Assembly (NCBI GenBank): GCA_037833965.1
Contig: AP031352.1
Coordinates: 26,910,501-26,974,500 of the forward strand
Origin: Marchantia polymorpha subsp. ruderalis
Lineage: Eukaryota; Streptophyta; Marchantiopsida; Marchantiales; Marchantiaceae
Length of the DNA stretch: 64,000 nucleotides
Direction of reading: 5' to 3'
The position numbers and the translations under genes were made by a program. Shown in pieces: positions 10,880 to 23,100 of this stretch. The notes beneath the pieces are model-generated. The model saw nothing but the letters and a program-made list of their open reading frames with translations, ran no database searches and was not told the DNA's origin. Positions within the stretch are counted from its first letter, which is position 1. Each line of letters opens with the position of its first letter.

Positions 10880-13800
10880 CGCGTCCAGGTCCGTGGCGAT
10901 CCTTGCTATTCTGGAACTGACACGACATTTGCCATGGATGCAGTGATTCACTCCGCAGATCGGGAAATGACTTCTTCCGGCTCATCTGTACTAGACCTCT
11001 AAGGTGGACACCGAGGCCTTAATTTGTCATTGGAAACTACTTTAAAAATTCCACTGCGCTTTCCCTGCATTTTTTTTCTCGACTTCCGCTGGGATCGATT
11101 CGCTTCAGCTTGGCAAACACGATCTCGTGGAGCGTGCTGGTCTTTCAGCAAACTCGGTGGTCCTTATTGCAGCATTTCATTCAGCAGGTCACTTCCCACA
11201 ATCCTCTCAGGGAGCCAATCTGGAATTACATTGCAAATCCGAAGCTTTTTTAAAAAAAATCATGAGCTTATGTGTGACGGGGAAGAGACTACAATTCTCC
11301 TGCTGCTGCTGCGAAGTTAGCTCCACGTGGAGAATGTGGACTCTGATCCAGGCATCTAAATCCACGCGCAGAGACCTCGTGAGCTCATGAGACCTTCAGG
11401 GCATTCAGAGTTTACAGCCAAATATGTAGTGGCTCCCATTTTCCCCAACGGATGAATCTGGGAATATTTCATCCCTGATGGGTCATGGCACCTAGGACTA
11501 CTATTCCATGGGACAATTTCCGGGTCAGTCATTTTTCAAGGTCAGGATCAGCTCCCGCTGCCGACGATCTTTACTGTTGGGTTGAACCTCGGTGTTCCAT
11601 CGCAACGAAAACAGAAGCTACTACTTTAGCTTCCGGTCCAGCGCGAGAGATGTCAGAAGGACTCTCCTCACACTCCTTCGCACTCGACTCTGACAGACTC
11701 ATCGTCGATGACGATCACAGATGGTGAATTCGAATGGTCGCGTTTATTCATCCCAGCAAATCTTGAACAACACATGACATTGTGATGAACACACCTTGCT
11801 GTTTACTGCAACTGTTGAAGAGTGCCTTCATTACCATCTCATATGTGGAAGAATATATTTCGCTTACTTCAACAGCCGTCCAGTCTTAAGACTCAACTCT
11901 TAAGTTTGTAAACTATGTATTAGAGGTTTTAGACAGCCAGCCAACCAACCAGCAAGTGCAACCTTCAAAACCATATGGTGGAGGATCCGCAGTTCCAAAG
12001 CCTCAAGGCAACGTTCGAAAGTTTGGAGCCCATTTCATATAGGCCACGCACGATCGATAAAGCGCCTACGAGTGTCACAATCTAGTGTATGTATGATCCA
12101 GTGAAGATGATCTCACCCTCAGAACATGGCTTTCAAATGGAAAACCTGCAGCAAGCCTCAGTCTGACAGCAGGCTTGCTCGTCTGTGACAAGCCAGTCGT
12201 AGACAGTAGAGAGTTTGTTCCGTGCTTCGATCTGCCTATGACTGCTGGTTTCAACTCTCTGAACTGCATGCTTCAGGTGGCACATGTGTTCGACGAATGT
12301 GAAATTCTTTGTCAATTTCCATCAACATGAAACTGCAGGCCTGGACTTTTATGATTCATCACAGCAGCAATATGCATTTTCTCTTCGTCTCAGTGTACTC
12401 CCTTGGCAGATACGATATATGATTGCATGTCAAATCCTTCTCGACGATGATCTCAGCGGACGAGTTGTTTCGCAACCCTTGCGCCTCTAGCGTCGAGTCC
12501 CCTCTTCAAAAGCCTTAACAATCAGACTCGTTCAGTCTGCATGTACGCCTTGCAGGGGGCAGCGCAACGCACCAAGGCCCCCTCCATCTTCTTCAACACG
12601 AGCTTCTCGAAACTGACTTTGCCACCTTCATTCTTCGAAAGGGTCGAAGCCAGTTTCTCCATCAGCTTCTCACGTGCAAGAACCCCTGGAGGTTGACCTC
12701 ATTGCAGCCCTCATCCTTTTGGCTGTATTTCTTGGTTCTCGATTGCAGAGGTGTCAATAGAAGAATGTTGACGGCTCGAGTGGAAGGAGTTGTGAAAGAA
12801 ACCAGCTGTAGATAAAACTCAGATGCCAGGTTCTGGTGAAAATACACTCCCTTTGCTGCAGCATGACAGCAAGAGGCGACCGAGTCAAGACAGTATGGCC
12901 TATACTTATGGTACTATTGCTCTTCAATATCCAAGAGTAACGCAATTTGCCTTTTTCGCATAAGTCATGTGCAGCAGTTTGCAGTAAAGCTTCATGATCA
13001 GTATTATACACTGTTATGCATTCATTTCATTGCTTTATAAGCATAATATGATGAAGCAATTAAAGAGGACCAGATGTTGACGAAGATGCATTATGGATTT
13101 TCTTCATACGATCGAACATTAAAAAAAAATTCTAGTTGAAATGATTAGAACTATTCCTTGAATTATGTTGAATTATCAATCAATATTATGCTAATTTTGA
13201 TCATGGTAAAATAAGATTCTTCTTTTTTCTGAATGCAAAATGTTGCTCAAAAAGAGTATTGAATTTTTGGACGACATAGAGGATTTAAGTGAAAATAGCG
13301 TGCTGTCCAAATATGTCTCTAATTTACTTTCGAATAGAGCACACAAACCGCAATTTTGGTTGACTTGGATCGTTAGTGGATAGTTAGCACCTTCCGCCTT
13401 TCAAGTCGTATGAATCTCTAAGCAACGTGGTGAAGAAATTTATAAAGGTAATAGTTTGAAATATCTATAACCATCTAATGAATTCTGTTGGGTCTAGACT
13501 CCGTTCTTTTTAAATCAATTTTCACACTCCACATTTCCAAAGTTTTGACCAAAATTTTCGTGGAGTAAAAAGTGATATTTCGTCCCTACGGTCTAGGCGC
13601 CCTGCTATATATTGTGAGTAATTTTTTAATATCATGAATTGAGGTTTCTCTTCTGGACATGTAAGTTTTACAGACAAACGTGTATCTTCCCCATCTCATG
13701 ATTTGATCCATAGTTTGTTTCTTCTATCGATGTGCTTGTTGACCTTTTTCTAACATCATAGGCTCCAAAGTTTGCTGCACGTGCAGCGAGCATTGGACCA

Positions 13801-14430
13801 TATGATATTCGATATGGTGATGTATCATGTTGGATGTTAGCCATTGCTCCACTGCACGCGTGGCTACTTTTGTGTTACTTCTGTGACAGGGCTCACGGTA
13901 TGTCATACGTTCAAATAGTTCGATTAGCTGAATGATCCTTCGTCTCCATTCGAAACTGGGTTTAAGTTGGCTGAAAATAGGAATTTATGGTGTAGCATTT
14001 CGGTTTTGTCGAGAGAACTTTGGTGTGGATCGAAATTTGGAGGTGAAACTTGGTTAAAGCCACTAAAAGGGTAATGGGGTAAAGAAGATAACCATGTTGT
14101 AATTGTTCGATAAATGCAACAAGGCTCTTGTTTCGCCCTTTTTCCTTCACTTGTCGTGGAGGAGGACGTCTTACACCGTTGGTGGTTGAGTAGATTACGC
14201 TTTTCATTTACTCCGGCAATTGTTACCATCATATGTACATTTGTCCTGTTACATCTCCCGATTTTCCGAAGGAGTCAAACTTACACTAGATTTGGGAGAA
14301 GCTGGCATCTACGGATACATTTACATTAAACTCTTCTCGTATCGTCAGTCCCACATGAAAAGGCTCAGAGCTATTCACAGTTGCCAGCTGTTCTGTGGAA
14401 TAATAAAGATTGTGCACTCAGATGAAGATG
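10880..14430. other. Intergenic region between the CHS-like and mutase genes
   Basis: The left part is the CHS-like promoter. The right part (about 14.0-14.4 kb) should be the 3' UTR of the minus-strand mutase. Between them no reading frame shows a recognisable domain. A 14-bp palindrome GCTGCACGTGCAGC lies at 13774-13787 with a G-box-like core, and the A+T content rises around 13.0-13.6 kb. I find no RNA gene. Confidence 0.4.
11321..11332. promoter_or_regulatory. Palindromic G-box upstream of the CHS-like gene
   Basis: CTCCACGTGGAG is a perfect 12-bp palindrome containing the G-box CCACGTGG, about 500 bp upstream of the putative TATA box. G-boxes of this kind bind bZIP and bHLH factors and are classical light and UV response elements of plant CHS promoters. 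The match is clear; function here is inferred. Confidence 0.45.
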
Positions 14431-14434
14431 GCTG

Positions 14435-17400
14435 TCATATCAGGGAGTCGATCTCACCCTTCTTTAGCACAGATGAAATTCCCAGAGGTACACCTTTCTT
14501 GGGATGGTTTGTATTCGGATCATTGGGAGGCATGACACAACACTCTGCGAACGAGTTTCCGTCGTATGTGTAGGCGTAAGGCAAAGCTGTAACTACCTGC
14601 ATAATCATCATCTTCATCAGGCTAAACTGTGATAACAGTTGCAACAGCCTAGATTTTTCAACACAGATACGATGACTGTCAATCTGCGATATGTCATCCT
14701 CAATAACGAACAAATATTACTTTTTCAACGATGCAGAAAGCACACATGTCTTACCTGAAGTCGAAGCATCTCCTCATCAGAGAGACCAGAAAGGTACGAA
14801 ATGATGCATCTCAAGACGTTGCCGTGAGCGACAACTAGTACATTTCGCCCTTCCTTCAGTCGCGGCTCTATCGTTTGCTGAAAGAAGTGAACTGATCTAA
14901 TGAACGTATCCTGCAAGACACAGAAAAGTTGCATCTCAGGCGTGATTCGATGTGGCAAGTTTAAGTTCAGTTCAGGACACAGTACAAAAGGTGACATCCG
15001 AGTTTATGCTGTGCATGGAACCACTGCAAGCAAGCAGGGCTTCGTTTCCTAATAAATACTACTGATATCAAGAGTATCATTTTATGTTGAGAATCAGAGA
15101 TATATGAACACCCAGTTTATAAGATTGTCTGATTGTCGGTAGATGTCATAGGGAATAAACGAGCCGACGCCTATCACTCAACAGATGCCTCCTAGGGCCA
15201 TTCAGCTCATTAGAGTTTCACATACAAGCACAGCCTACAAGTGTCGTAGACGAGACTTGGTTTCATCAATATTATTGCTGATCGATCCGTACATGGTGCC
15301 TCAGACTCCACCACTCACTACTGTGCGAGAACTGGTTTAGCGATCTATAATGGTGAACATGATCTAGAAATACAGGCCTCGCGGAGTGTCAAGGCGAGTA
15401 CTACAGTGGGTGAGAATCTCACGAGAGCTACAAACGAGTTCCAACCATGAGCGGTAAATTCTGTAAACGGGGTTTGAAGGTACTCCGACAATTTCTAGCT
15501 TGCAGGACAATTTGTACGTGGAAGGCGATCACATTGTGTCGAAATGGTCAATAGACATAGTCACTCAAATTTACCTGCAAGCTTTCTCCATTGGGTGGTC
15601 TGGTGTCATGACTTCTTCGCCACTTCCTCACAGTGTCCTCGCCGAATTCTTTAACAGCTGCCTCCTTGCTCAAGCCCTGTGTCAAATGTGCTTCTTAGAT
15701 CCTCAAATCCGAAGTTAAAGTAAACACCTGACCACAACGTAGTCTCAAAACAGAAATGTTAATCATTCGATGTACGTACCTGCAGATCACCGTAGCAGCG
15801 TTCATTTAGCGCTGGATCTGCATACACTGGAACCATCTTGCATGAAGCATGTTCTAACGCATTTGCAGCAGCATCACGTAATCTTAGACGGTTGTCATCC
15901 CCTGTTTTGCCCTTCCCGTAATAACCGCCTCGAACTAGCACTGGCACCCGCTTGTACGCGTTCTGAATCCATAACAATCGCACAAATTAGTGGCCTGAGA
16001 AACTCACGTAGAAAGGTTGATGATCACCATATATCTTGTAATCCATTTGACTTTCAGTGACTGTACGAGAGTCCTTGAACATGCCTTCGAATTGCCGGGC
16101 TGGACGACACTTGAGGGAATTCTCAAGCAGATATGAATGCCAGAAACCTTCTCAGAATACCGCAAGATTGATTCTCTATAATCATAAACCAAATATACTA
16201 GTGGAAGCAGGTCCGGCTCAACCCTGTTTTAGCTTTATGTGCCAGCACCTATAAAGGATTGAGTAGAAGGTTTGTACAGGCACTACAGGTTGGAAAGCTA
16301 GTCAGAATAAGCGGTTCAACAACAAATAGCGCTTTTCGCCAGAGAAGTAAAATTATTTGGTGCGAGTCAGATCCGATTCGGCTTACCACTGGTCATTTTA
16401 TGATCTTCGAAGAGAGTGTCTACTCAAAATATGATCCACCCTGATAGTCTCGATCGGGGATCTGATAGATGTTAATTTTAGTAAGCTCAGAGTGTCACTT
16501 CAATTGTTATCTTCGTGCTGAACTAAAGAGGCTAGTATGGTCCAGGACAATTATCATGTCGTCAAACACTTACTGGTGGTTCTTAGGACTCCCCTTCTTT
16601 CGACCGTCCATACATTTGTTCTTCAGTTCCCGCTCTTGTTTACAGGGTACGTTGTCTCAACATACCCTTTGTCTTCGAAGAGCTGAGCATCCCACAGGAC
16701 ATAACCTTATGAAGTACTGCCTTTGCGTTCACTCGTCTGCGGTGAGAATACTACCGAAACTAGGAACTAATGAACGAACAACAGTTAAAACTCATTGAGA
16801 ACTTGCAATAGGGAAATATGGAACTGATCCTCGCATTTCAGTACATTTTTGGGAACCATGCTGGCAACCAGCTCAATCAGGATGTTTGTCGAAAAGAGGA
16901 ATATCTACGACGGTTCTTACATCAGTAATCAGAATGACTCATATAATCTGGACCATTGGATATGTTTCAACGAGGTATTTCGGTGTTTCGATGACGGAGT
17001 TCGTGAATGAAGGCTATTAAAAAGCCGTTCAGAAGTCCTCCCAGAATTCAATCAAGGAGGAATTTTCGATTACCGTGCTATTTATGAACGCTAGTGACCA
17101 AAACAAGACGATTGCAAAAAATGCAGTTCGGCAAAATGCACTGGCAATCTTATATTTCGATAGACCAGACTAGGAGGTAAACGACGATGATGTGTTCATT
17201 AGACAGAAAGGACAAGATAAATGAGAAATAAGAAAAAGCCATGGTAATCGAAGCAAATGTATCTCCTTACCTGAGTCATTGCTATCAGGGCCGTTTGTTT
17301 AGCACGACCGAGACGACTTGTGAATATGATATCGAAATCGATTTCACTGACGGCCTTTCCACCTGCCAGTGCCTCCATTATCCCCTTCTCCGTCAAAGGA

Positions 17401-18335
17401 ATGTCAACATCCCTGTGGTTCATCGCCAAGATATGTCATTATAACAGACATACATTCAACTCCTGGGTCTCCGACTGATATTGGTCACACGTATGACAAC
17501 TTTAGAGAATTGCAACTGAATCGGAAGAACAGAAGATGCCGAAAAAATTCAGTTGATAATCAAGCTCGGCATACCCAGTAAAGAGTTTGAGGTCGTTCCA
17601 CATGCTCTCTCCTGCACCACCAGCATGTGAACTGTATGAAACTCAGAGTCGGATCAACATTTGGACGCACATCACAAGTTGGTCAAGCAAAATTTTGAAC
17701 ACTGAGAGGAACTTTCGAGAACATGGATATTCAAGGCCATTGCTGCATCACCGACTGAAACTAGTGTTCCCAACTCCATCAATTACAGTCCTCCAACAGT
17801 TTTCTATCGTAAGAGCACCACCGAAACAACACATTTGAAACCTGACTTGTGTTATTCGATAAAACACTAAGGCATATTTGATATCTCTAATCTAGTTCTT
17901 AAGATGGTTAACAGAGAAAAACGAGAGGAAAACAAAAATCTGAGAGGAGGAAAAAAACTTAATTTTGAATCACTGGTAGTTAGATTTTACTGTGACAAAC
18001 AAATGGAACTTACCATGACGCATGAGTACCAGCTGACCCTGAAAATTGGTGAGCTCCCTGGCTGGTTGCGTCGGCTTGGGACTAATTGACTTGACAATTG
18101 TCTCCCGCACTGCCTCACGAAGAATCGTTGCAGCTGCACCGGCGGAAGGCCTACTTTGGGGTGGGAGACTCTGAGCACGGACTGAATTCACAAGCTTCGC
18201 ATCTCCCGAAATCGAACGCACTTGCTCTTGCACATGCAGCATCAGTCTAGACGACGACCCGTCCCCGGCCAGAAAACCGGACCCACCATTTACTTTCGGG
18301 AGAAGAGTCGCCATTCGCAGAGTGCATGCTTCCAT
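14435..18335 (-). CDS. Phosphoglycerate mutase-like protein (cofactor-dependent type), probably plastidic
   Basis: There are seven exons: 18335-18014, 17611-17575, 17412-17271, 15962-15780, 15676-15575, 14910-14755 and 14596-14435, giving 367 aa with all junctions in frame. The product belongs to the histidine phosphatase superfamily, dPGM branch, which interconverts 3- and 2-phosphoglycerate through a phospho-histidine. It shows the RHG motif with the nucleophile His107 (LVLMRHGES), LKLFTGDVDIPLTEKG, SRLGRAKQTA, the acid Glu221 in LNERCYGDLQG, KWRRSHDTRPPNGESL, and the second catalytic His291 in VVAHGN. About 95 N-terminal residues precede the fold; they are rich in Ser, Arg and Ala with few acids, as in chloroplast transit peptides. 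The usual Trp or Cys of FTGWVDV is Asp. The closest family I recall is the plastid-predicted PGM-like proteins of Arabidopsis; glycolytic flux in plants mostly uses the unrelated cofactor-independent enzyme. An alternative start at the second Met (18314) is possible. Confidence 0.92.
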
Positions 18336-18339
18336 TCAC

Positions 18340-20100
18340 CTAAGCGAGAAATTCCCACACTCGAAGCACACAATTGGAAATATTAAACCCGTGCTCCTCC
18401 TGTGCTCCACAGCACCAAAGATCGCCTTGAGGCCCTGCAAGAGTTTGCCAGCAACAAAATTTCCTGCGACTACTCTCTTCCCAGCCGAACTAACTCACCC
18501 TCTTCCAGGAAAATTCTGCCAATGTTGAGCTCTTATCTTCCTCACCAAACCTGATGGATGATCAACACAAGTCACGCATGTAAGCAACACAAAGACTCGA
18601 TGGAATGCCACCCCCATCCCCATCCTGCGTCTTGGGTCCAAACGAAAGTACGAGCGAGAGTCAGACCACTCCTTGAAGCATCGAGGGGCAGCGCTTACGA
18701 GATCAATCAAGCAATCGAAACAAACAACCGAATGCAGCGGGGAGCACGACAAGATCAGCAAGCGAAGGGAGGTGCCGTACACCGAACACATACCGGTGCA
18801 CTCATCCAGGAGCACATTCGCGACAGGAAGATTCCTACCGCCGAAGTAGTAGCTGGGAGATAACCGGGAGCTCAGCGAATCCCGAACGTGCTATCGATAC
18901 TCCAAATCCGCAATCCACCCGGAATAGAAAAGGCCTCGATCACTTCCTCGGCCTCTATCTAATCTATCTATCTATCTACCCGCCCGCCCGCTGGATCTGC
19001 TTCTAGTTCACGTGTAGCAAAGCGCCCATGGAAACCACCTACCCTCGCACACTCGGCAACCACCTCCACCTCGTGCCCAGTAGACGAATTGCTATGGGGT
19101 CCGGGGAATGAAACGATGCGCGATGATGGATGTCTGGGCTTGATACGGGACAGGCACAGGCAGAGGGACAGCGACGGGAGAACGGATACGGATTGAGGTC
19201 TGGCGCCCATGAGATCCGATGAAATATTGCGAGAGTGTGGGGCCATGGAACCCACCGAGCGATCGATCGATTCACGGTCGACCTCGTGGCCCCCACCTCG
19301 TCTCGATTGCGTGCGCTCGGGCGATGGCGATGGCTCGAGGCGCTCTTGTGCGGGGTCCTCTCATCTCCGAGGCGAATCAGTCCGACCACTAGATTTGTAT
19401 GTGACCTCCTCGACTATCCATCCACCGGCGAGTCAGCGAGGCCGATCCTCCCTTCGCTGACTTGCCTGCCCCGGCCTCTAAGCTCCCTGCCATGTTCTCC
19501 TCCTCCCCCTCCTCCTCGTCCTCCTTGTCCTCCTCGTCCTCGGGCGGTAACTCGTCCCCGCCCCCTCGGACAACTTCATCGCCGTCGCAAAAGGAGGACG
19601 AGGAATCGAAAGATCAAGGCGCTCGGCGAAGAAGCCGCCGTGGCAGCCACGTGGCGCTCGCGGAGGCCCTGAATCGCGAGGAGCTTACGTGGCGGTACGC
19701 CATGATCTGCCTACTTGTGGCTCGTAGTGCTGGTCCTCTCGTGCATATCTCGGAGGGTTTGGGTTCGGATATGGGCCTTCCGCGGCCGACACGTGCCCGT
19801 TCCTGATTGCTCCGGAAGCGTTTCCTTGGTCCAACGGACAAGGCTCGAGACCGTGCCATTCATTATCCGGAGACGACCTTAGTCGTCAAACCCGATATAT
19901 ATCATCCTCTGACTTTGTCCCCCTTGGAAACCGGCACCTGCCCTCGACTGTTCTTCGCTCGTGACAGCCTCTTGCCTGACATTCGTCTGCTGGAATTCCC
20001 GGCCCTTCTTTCGGTGTTTCGATCTCTCGACGAAGTTGTGATTTGTTGAGTTGTCTGTTGTTTGGCCCATCAGGCAAGGCAAGGCAAGGCAAGGCAAGGC
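18340..20100. promoter_or_regulatory. GC-rich island and promoter region upstream of the mutase gene
   Basis: This GC- and CpG-rich stretch should hold the mutase promoter and 5' UTR. Exact G-box cores CACGTG occur at 19009-19014, 19648-19653 (inside the 10-bp palindrome GCCACGTGGC, 19646-19655) and 19790-19795, with a further ACGTGG near 19688. Simple tetranucleotide and TCC-rich stretches occur at 18961-18977 and 19497-19545. A divergent plus-strand transcript is conceivable (see the ORF at 19492). Confidence 0.45.
19492..19806 (+). CDS. Hypothetical Ser-rich ORF, doubtful
   Basis: This ATG-started ORF of 104 codons lies in the GC island. It begins MFSSSP, followed by a serine run encoded by a TCC-rich low-complexity stretch, then a charged segment (QKEDEESKDQ, RRRSRRG), then LAEALNREELTWRYAMICLL. 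No family is recognised. It could be exon 1 of a divergently transcribed gene, but no convincing downstream exons were found, and GC-rich DNA yields such ORFs by chance. Treat it as a candidate only. Confidence 0.2.
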   Translation: MFSSSPSSSSSLSSSSSGGNSSPPPRTTSSPSQKEDEESKDQGARRRSRRGSHVALAEALNREELTWRYAMICLLVARSAGPLVHISEGLGSDMGLPRPTRARS

Positions 20101-20144
20101 AATGCATTGCTGTGGTGTGGTGAGGTGATGTGATGTGATGTGAG
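20072..20144. repeat. Simple repeats: (AAGGC)n followed by (TGATG)n-like tract
   Basis: About six copies of the pentamer AAGGC run from 20072 to 20103. A second G/T-rich pentamer-like run (TGTGG, then TGATG) occupies about 20111-20144. Both mark the right edge of the GC-rich island, where base composition switches to A+T-rich. Confidence 0.85.
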
Positions 20145-20149
20145 GGCCC

Positions 20150-23100
20150 GATTTCCCACCGAAGACTTAGTGTTCTACAAAAATGGTGAGCACGGCAGGA
20201 AAAGGCCACAACAACAACCCAAAGACAGTAGAAATGGGAGGTGTAAGATAAATCCAATAAAACGAGTATTATGATCCAACTGGATGTGAGCAAAGTGCCT
20301 TGATGTGGCTTAAGAGGCCACTGCATGATTGCTAAGGAACAGCCATAAAGGCTGATACTTACCACCTAACGTGATTCATGAGACTCTGTATTATCCAGGA
20401 ATAAAAAGGCTAATTTACTCACATGGAATTTAAATTTTGTAGAGAGTACGCTACTGAATGATGATTTGATGCTTAAATAATCGAGATTGGTTCATGTGAT
20501 GAGATAAAATTTGTGATACTTAGTAGCTGTGTGGAAAAGAATGGTAAATAAATAATGGCATCAGTAAGAAAGCAAAGGTTCAGAAATAATTATTATCTGG
20601 ATTGATTGCAATCTTATTTAATCGTCATTTGAGATTTTTTAAAAACTCTTTTTCAGTTTGAGTGAAGACTCATATAACGGCTAAAGAACAATAACCTTGG
20701 GAAAGTGTCAAGAACATATATTTGAGAACAATAAACCAAAAATTATTTTACCGTGTTGTACAACTCAATTACTAATTTACAATAATGTAATGTCCTTAGA
20801 TTGAAAATAATTTTTTTTATTTGTTTATTTCTTAGTTTAAAGTGAACAGATTCTCTCATACACTGTTTTCATATTATCTTCTATTTTAGGTGTAACTTAT
20901 TTATTCGTATATTAGAAAATGAGAATATGAGGAGATTTTGTTCTTTAGTTTATATTTCATTGGTAATTATGAGTTTATTCATCTTATCTATAGTTTTCAT
21001 TAGATAATAATAATAAATTCAGTTTTTGGTAACGTTTTTCCTGTATAATACTTCTTACAAATACTTTGTAAGCGTCCAATTTTGCAAATTTTTAACGAAA
21101 AAATTAATATTCAATACATGTTCACAAGTATTCGAAAACATATAGATTAAATTCTTCAAATTTCAATTTTTCCTTTTGGCATCATCAGTATTAATAATTT
21201 CATCCCTTACATGCATTTGAAGAATTTAAATTTTCCTTACAGTTTCTATTTTCTTCTTATTGTATTTCTCGGACATCCCACCAGTTGCTCTTGGAAATAT
21301 GATTTTTGTCGTGTAAAGGTATCACTAGAAGCTTCAACATCATCCTTTCGACCTATGTGATAATATACAAGTGGTAATAGTATATTGTTATGTCTCAACA
21401 CATAAACATATCGCTGAAAATATGTGTTACTCGCCCTCCTCCAAAGGACCTCCTTCCGAATCAGATACAAGAAAAAGTGGAGATGATTTTGTTGATCCGA
21501 GCTGCACTTCAGAGCATATCCTCTCAAAGATCACGATCATCATCAAACCGAATGTTCATGGTGGAGCAAAGATATCTATATGCCCGCACGAGATTTAAGT
21601 GTTAGAGAAGTCTGCATGCCAGCTCAACACAAATCACAAATTGCTAATTCTTCATGTTCTGAATATCGGTTGCTATGATCCTTTTCGCAGACACAATCAT
21701 CACTTCCCGATCGTGCTGAATCAAGTCGAAGGAATTATGTCATATCAAACTGATCTCCATGTGGTCAGATTGCTTCAAAGGAAGTTCAAAGCTCGCTCAT
21801 AAAAGCCACAAGATTTGACATATTATTACGACCTCGAGTCTCCCTCGGGCTTCAGGTACTTTTACTGGCAGTAAAAATCGGAGAGGTTTTCGAGATTTGC
21901 TCTGGAGGTCATATTGTGCAAAGAGCCTATGGGCAGATTCCAGGGAGTCGGTCTCTGATACTGAACGGGATGATCTTCGAGTTGGGCTGGTACTGCCCCG
22001 CATATCCATGCAGGAGATCGCCATCCAAGACGAGGGAGCCCGCTGCCAGGCGCAAATGTCAAATGTCCAAGCACGCACAGGCTTGTCAGATGAACGAGCT
22101 TTCGGAATCCCAACAGAGAAGCGAGGAAAGTCGAAGACCTTGCGTTCATCTTGTTCATCCCCCGAACGCTCCAAACGAAAATGTGGAACTGAGCTCAGCT
22201 GGTTTTAAAAGCCTCCAGCCCGACATTCAAAGGGGCGAAGATTTATAAAACAGCAAGAGGAATTACAGTTCGCAAGCCATGCCGTTTGACCTTATGAGAT
22301 TGACCTGAGATCGACTGTCGTACCATACGATCCTGGAAACTATAGATGGAGAGGGAAAGAAGACGTCAAACGGCAAAAACGTCAGGCCTGAATGTTTTCC
22401 ACCGGCAGTTGATTTTCGTCATCCGGTACCGGTGATATCATCTCGATAGACTTGATAGTGACACAGAATTTGGAACACACAGCGACCGAACTTCAATGCT
22501 TGCAGTTCTTGCTGGATCGACAGAATCAAACGAACACAAATTCGAAATTTCATGGCGAAATGGACTCGGAAGAACACGACCGACCAGCAGAATCTCTTGA
22601 ATTGGAGATCGTACTAAAATAATGTCAGATAGGAATTTGACTGACTGCACAGGACTGAGGCTTCGTCAAAGTCAGCACTTGGACTGTCAATGATAACTTT
22701 CACTAGCAGCATGCTCAAAGTTCGATTCGTGTCGTGTCAAAGCCTACTTACTGCATATACAAGAAGCAGAGGTGACGGCATGCCACGCTCATCTTGCAGA
22801 ACGGATCATGGACGACTGAATACACTACTACATTGAAAGGTCTAATGTAGTCCGCTAGCCTCTGAGGTTGACATCATATGACCAGACAAATGGTCAGAGG
22901 TCGAACATTAGAAGGAGAAAGGCTCGCTTCAGCATTGATGAGTGAGTGGTTGTCACGAAACGGTGATCGTGATGGTGATACTCGATAGCCTCTGCTGCAA
23001 CTGTGTTCCATGTCAACAACCTCTCATTCAGTTGCTGGGTCGCTGCTAACCTAGCAAGACAGAGGTATTAAGTACTAGTCCTGGAGTTGACACTCGATCG

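Noticed and set aside
14347..14360. GTCCCACATG resembling the upstream element of plant U-snRNA genes
   Set aside because: The element is incomplete, with no properly spaced TATA box and no snRNA-like sequence downstream.
21246..22250. Cluster of overlapping frames on both strands
   Set aside because: None has a recognised motif, and codon use is inconsistent. No splice-linked extension was found.
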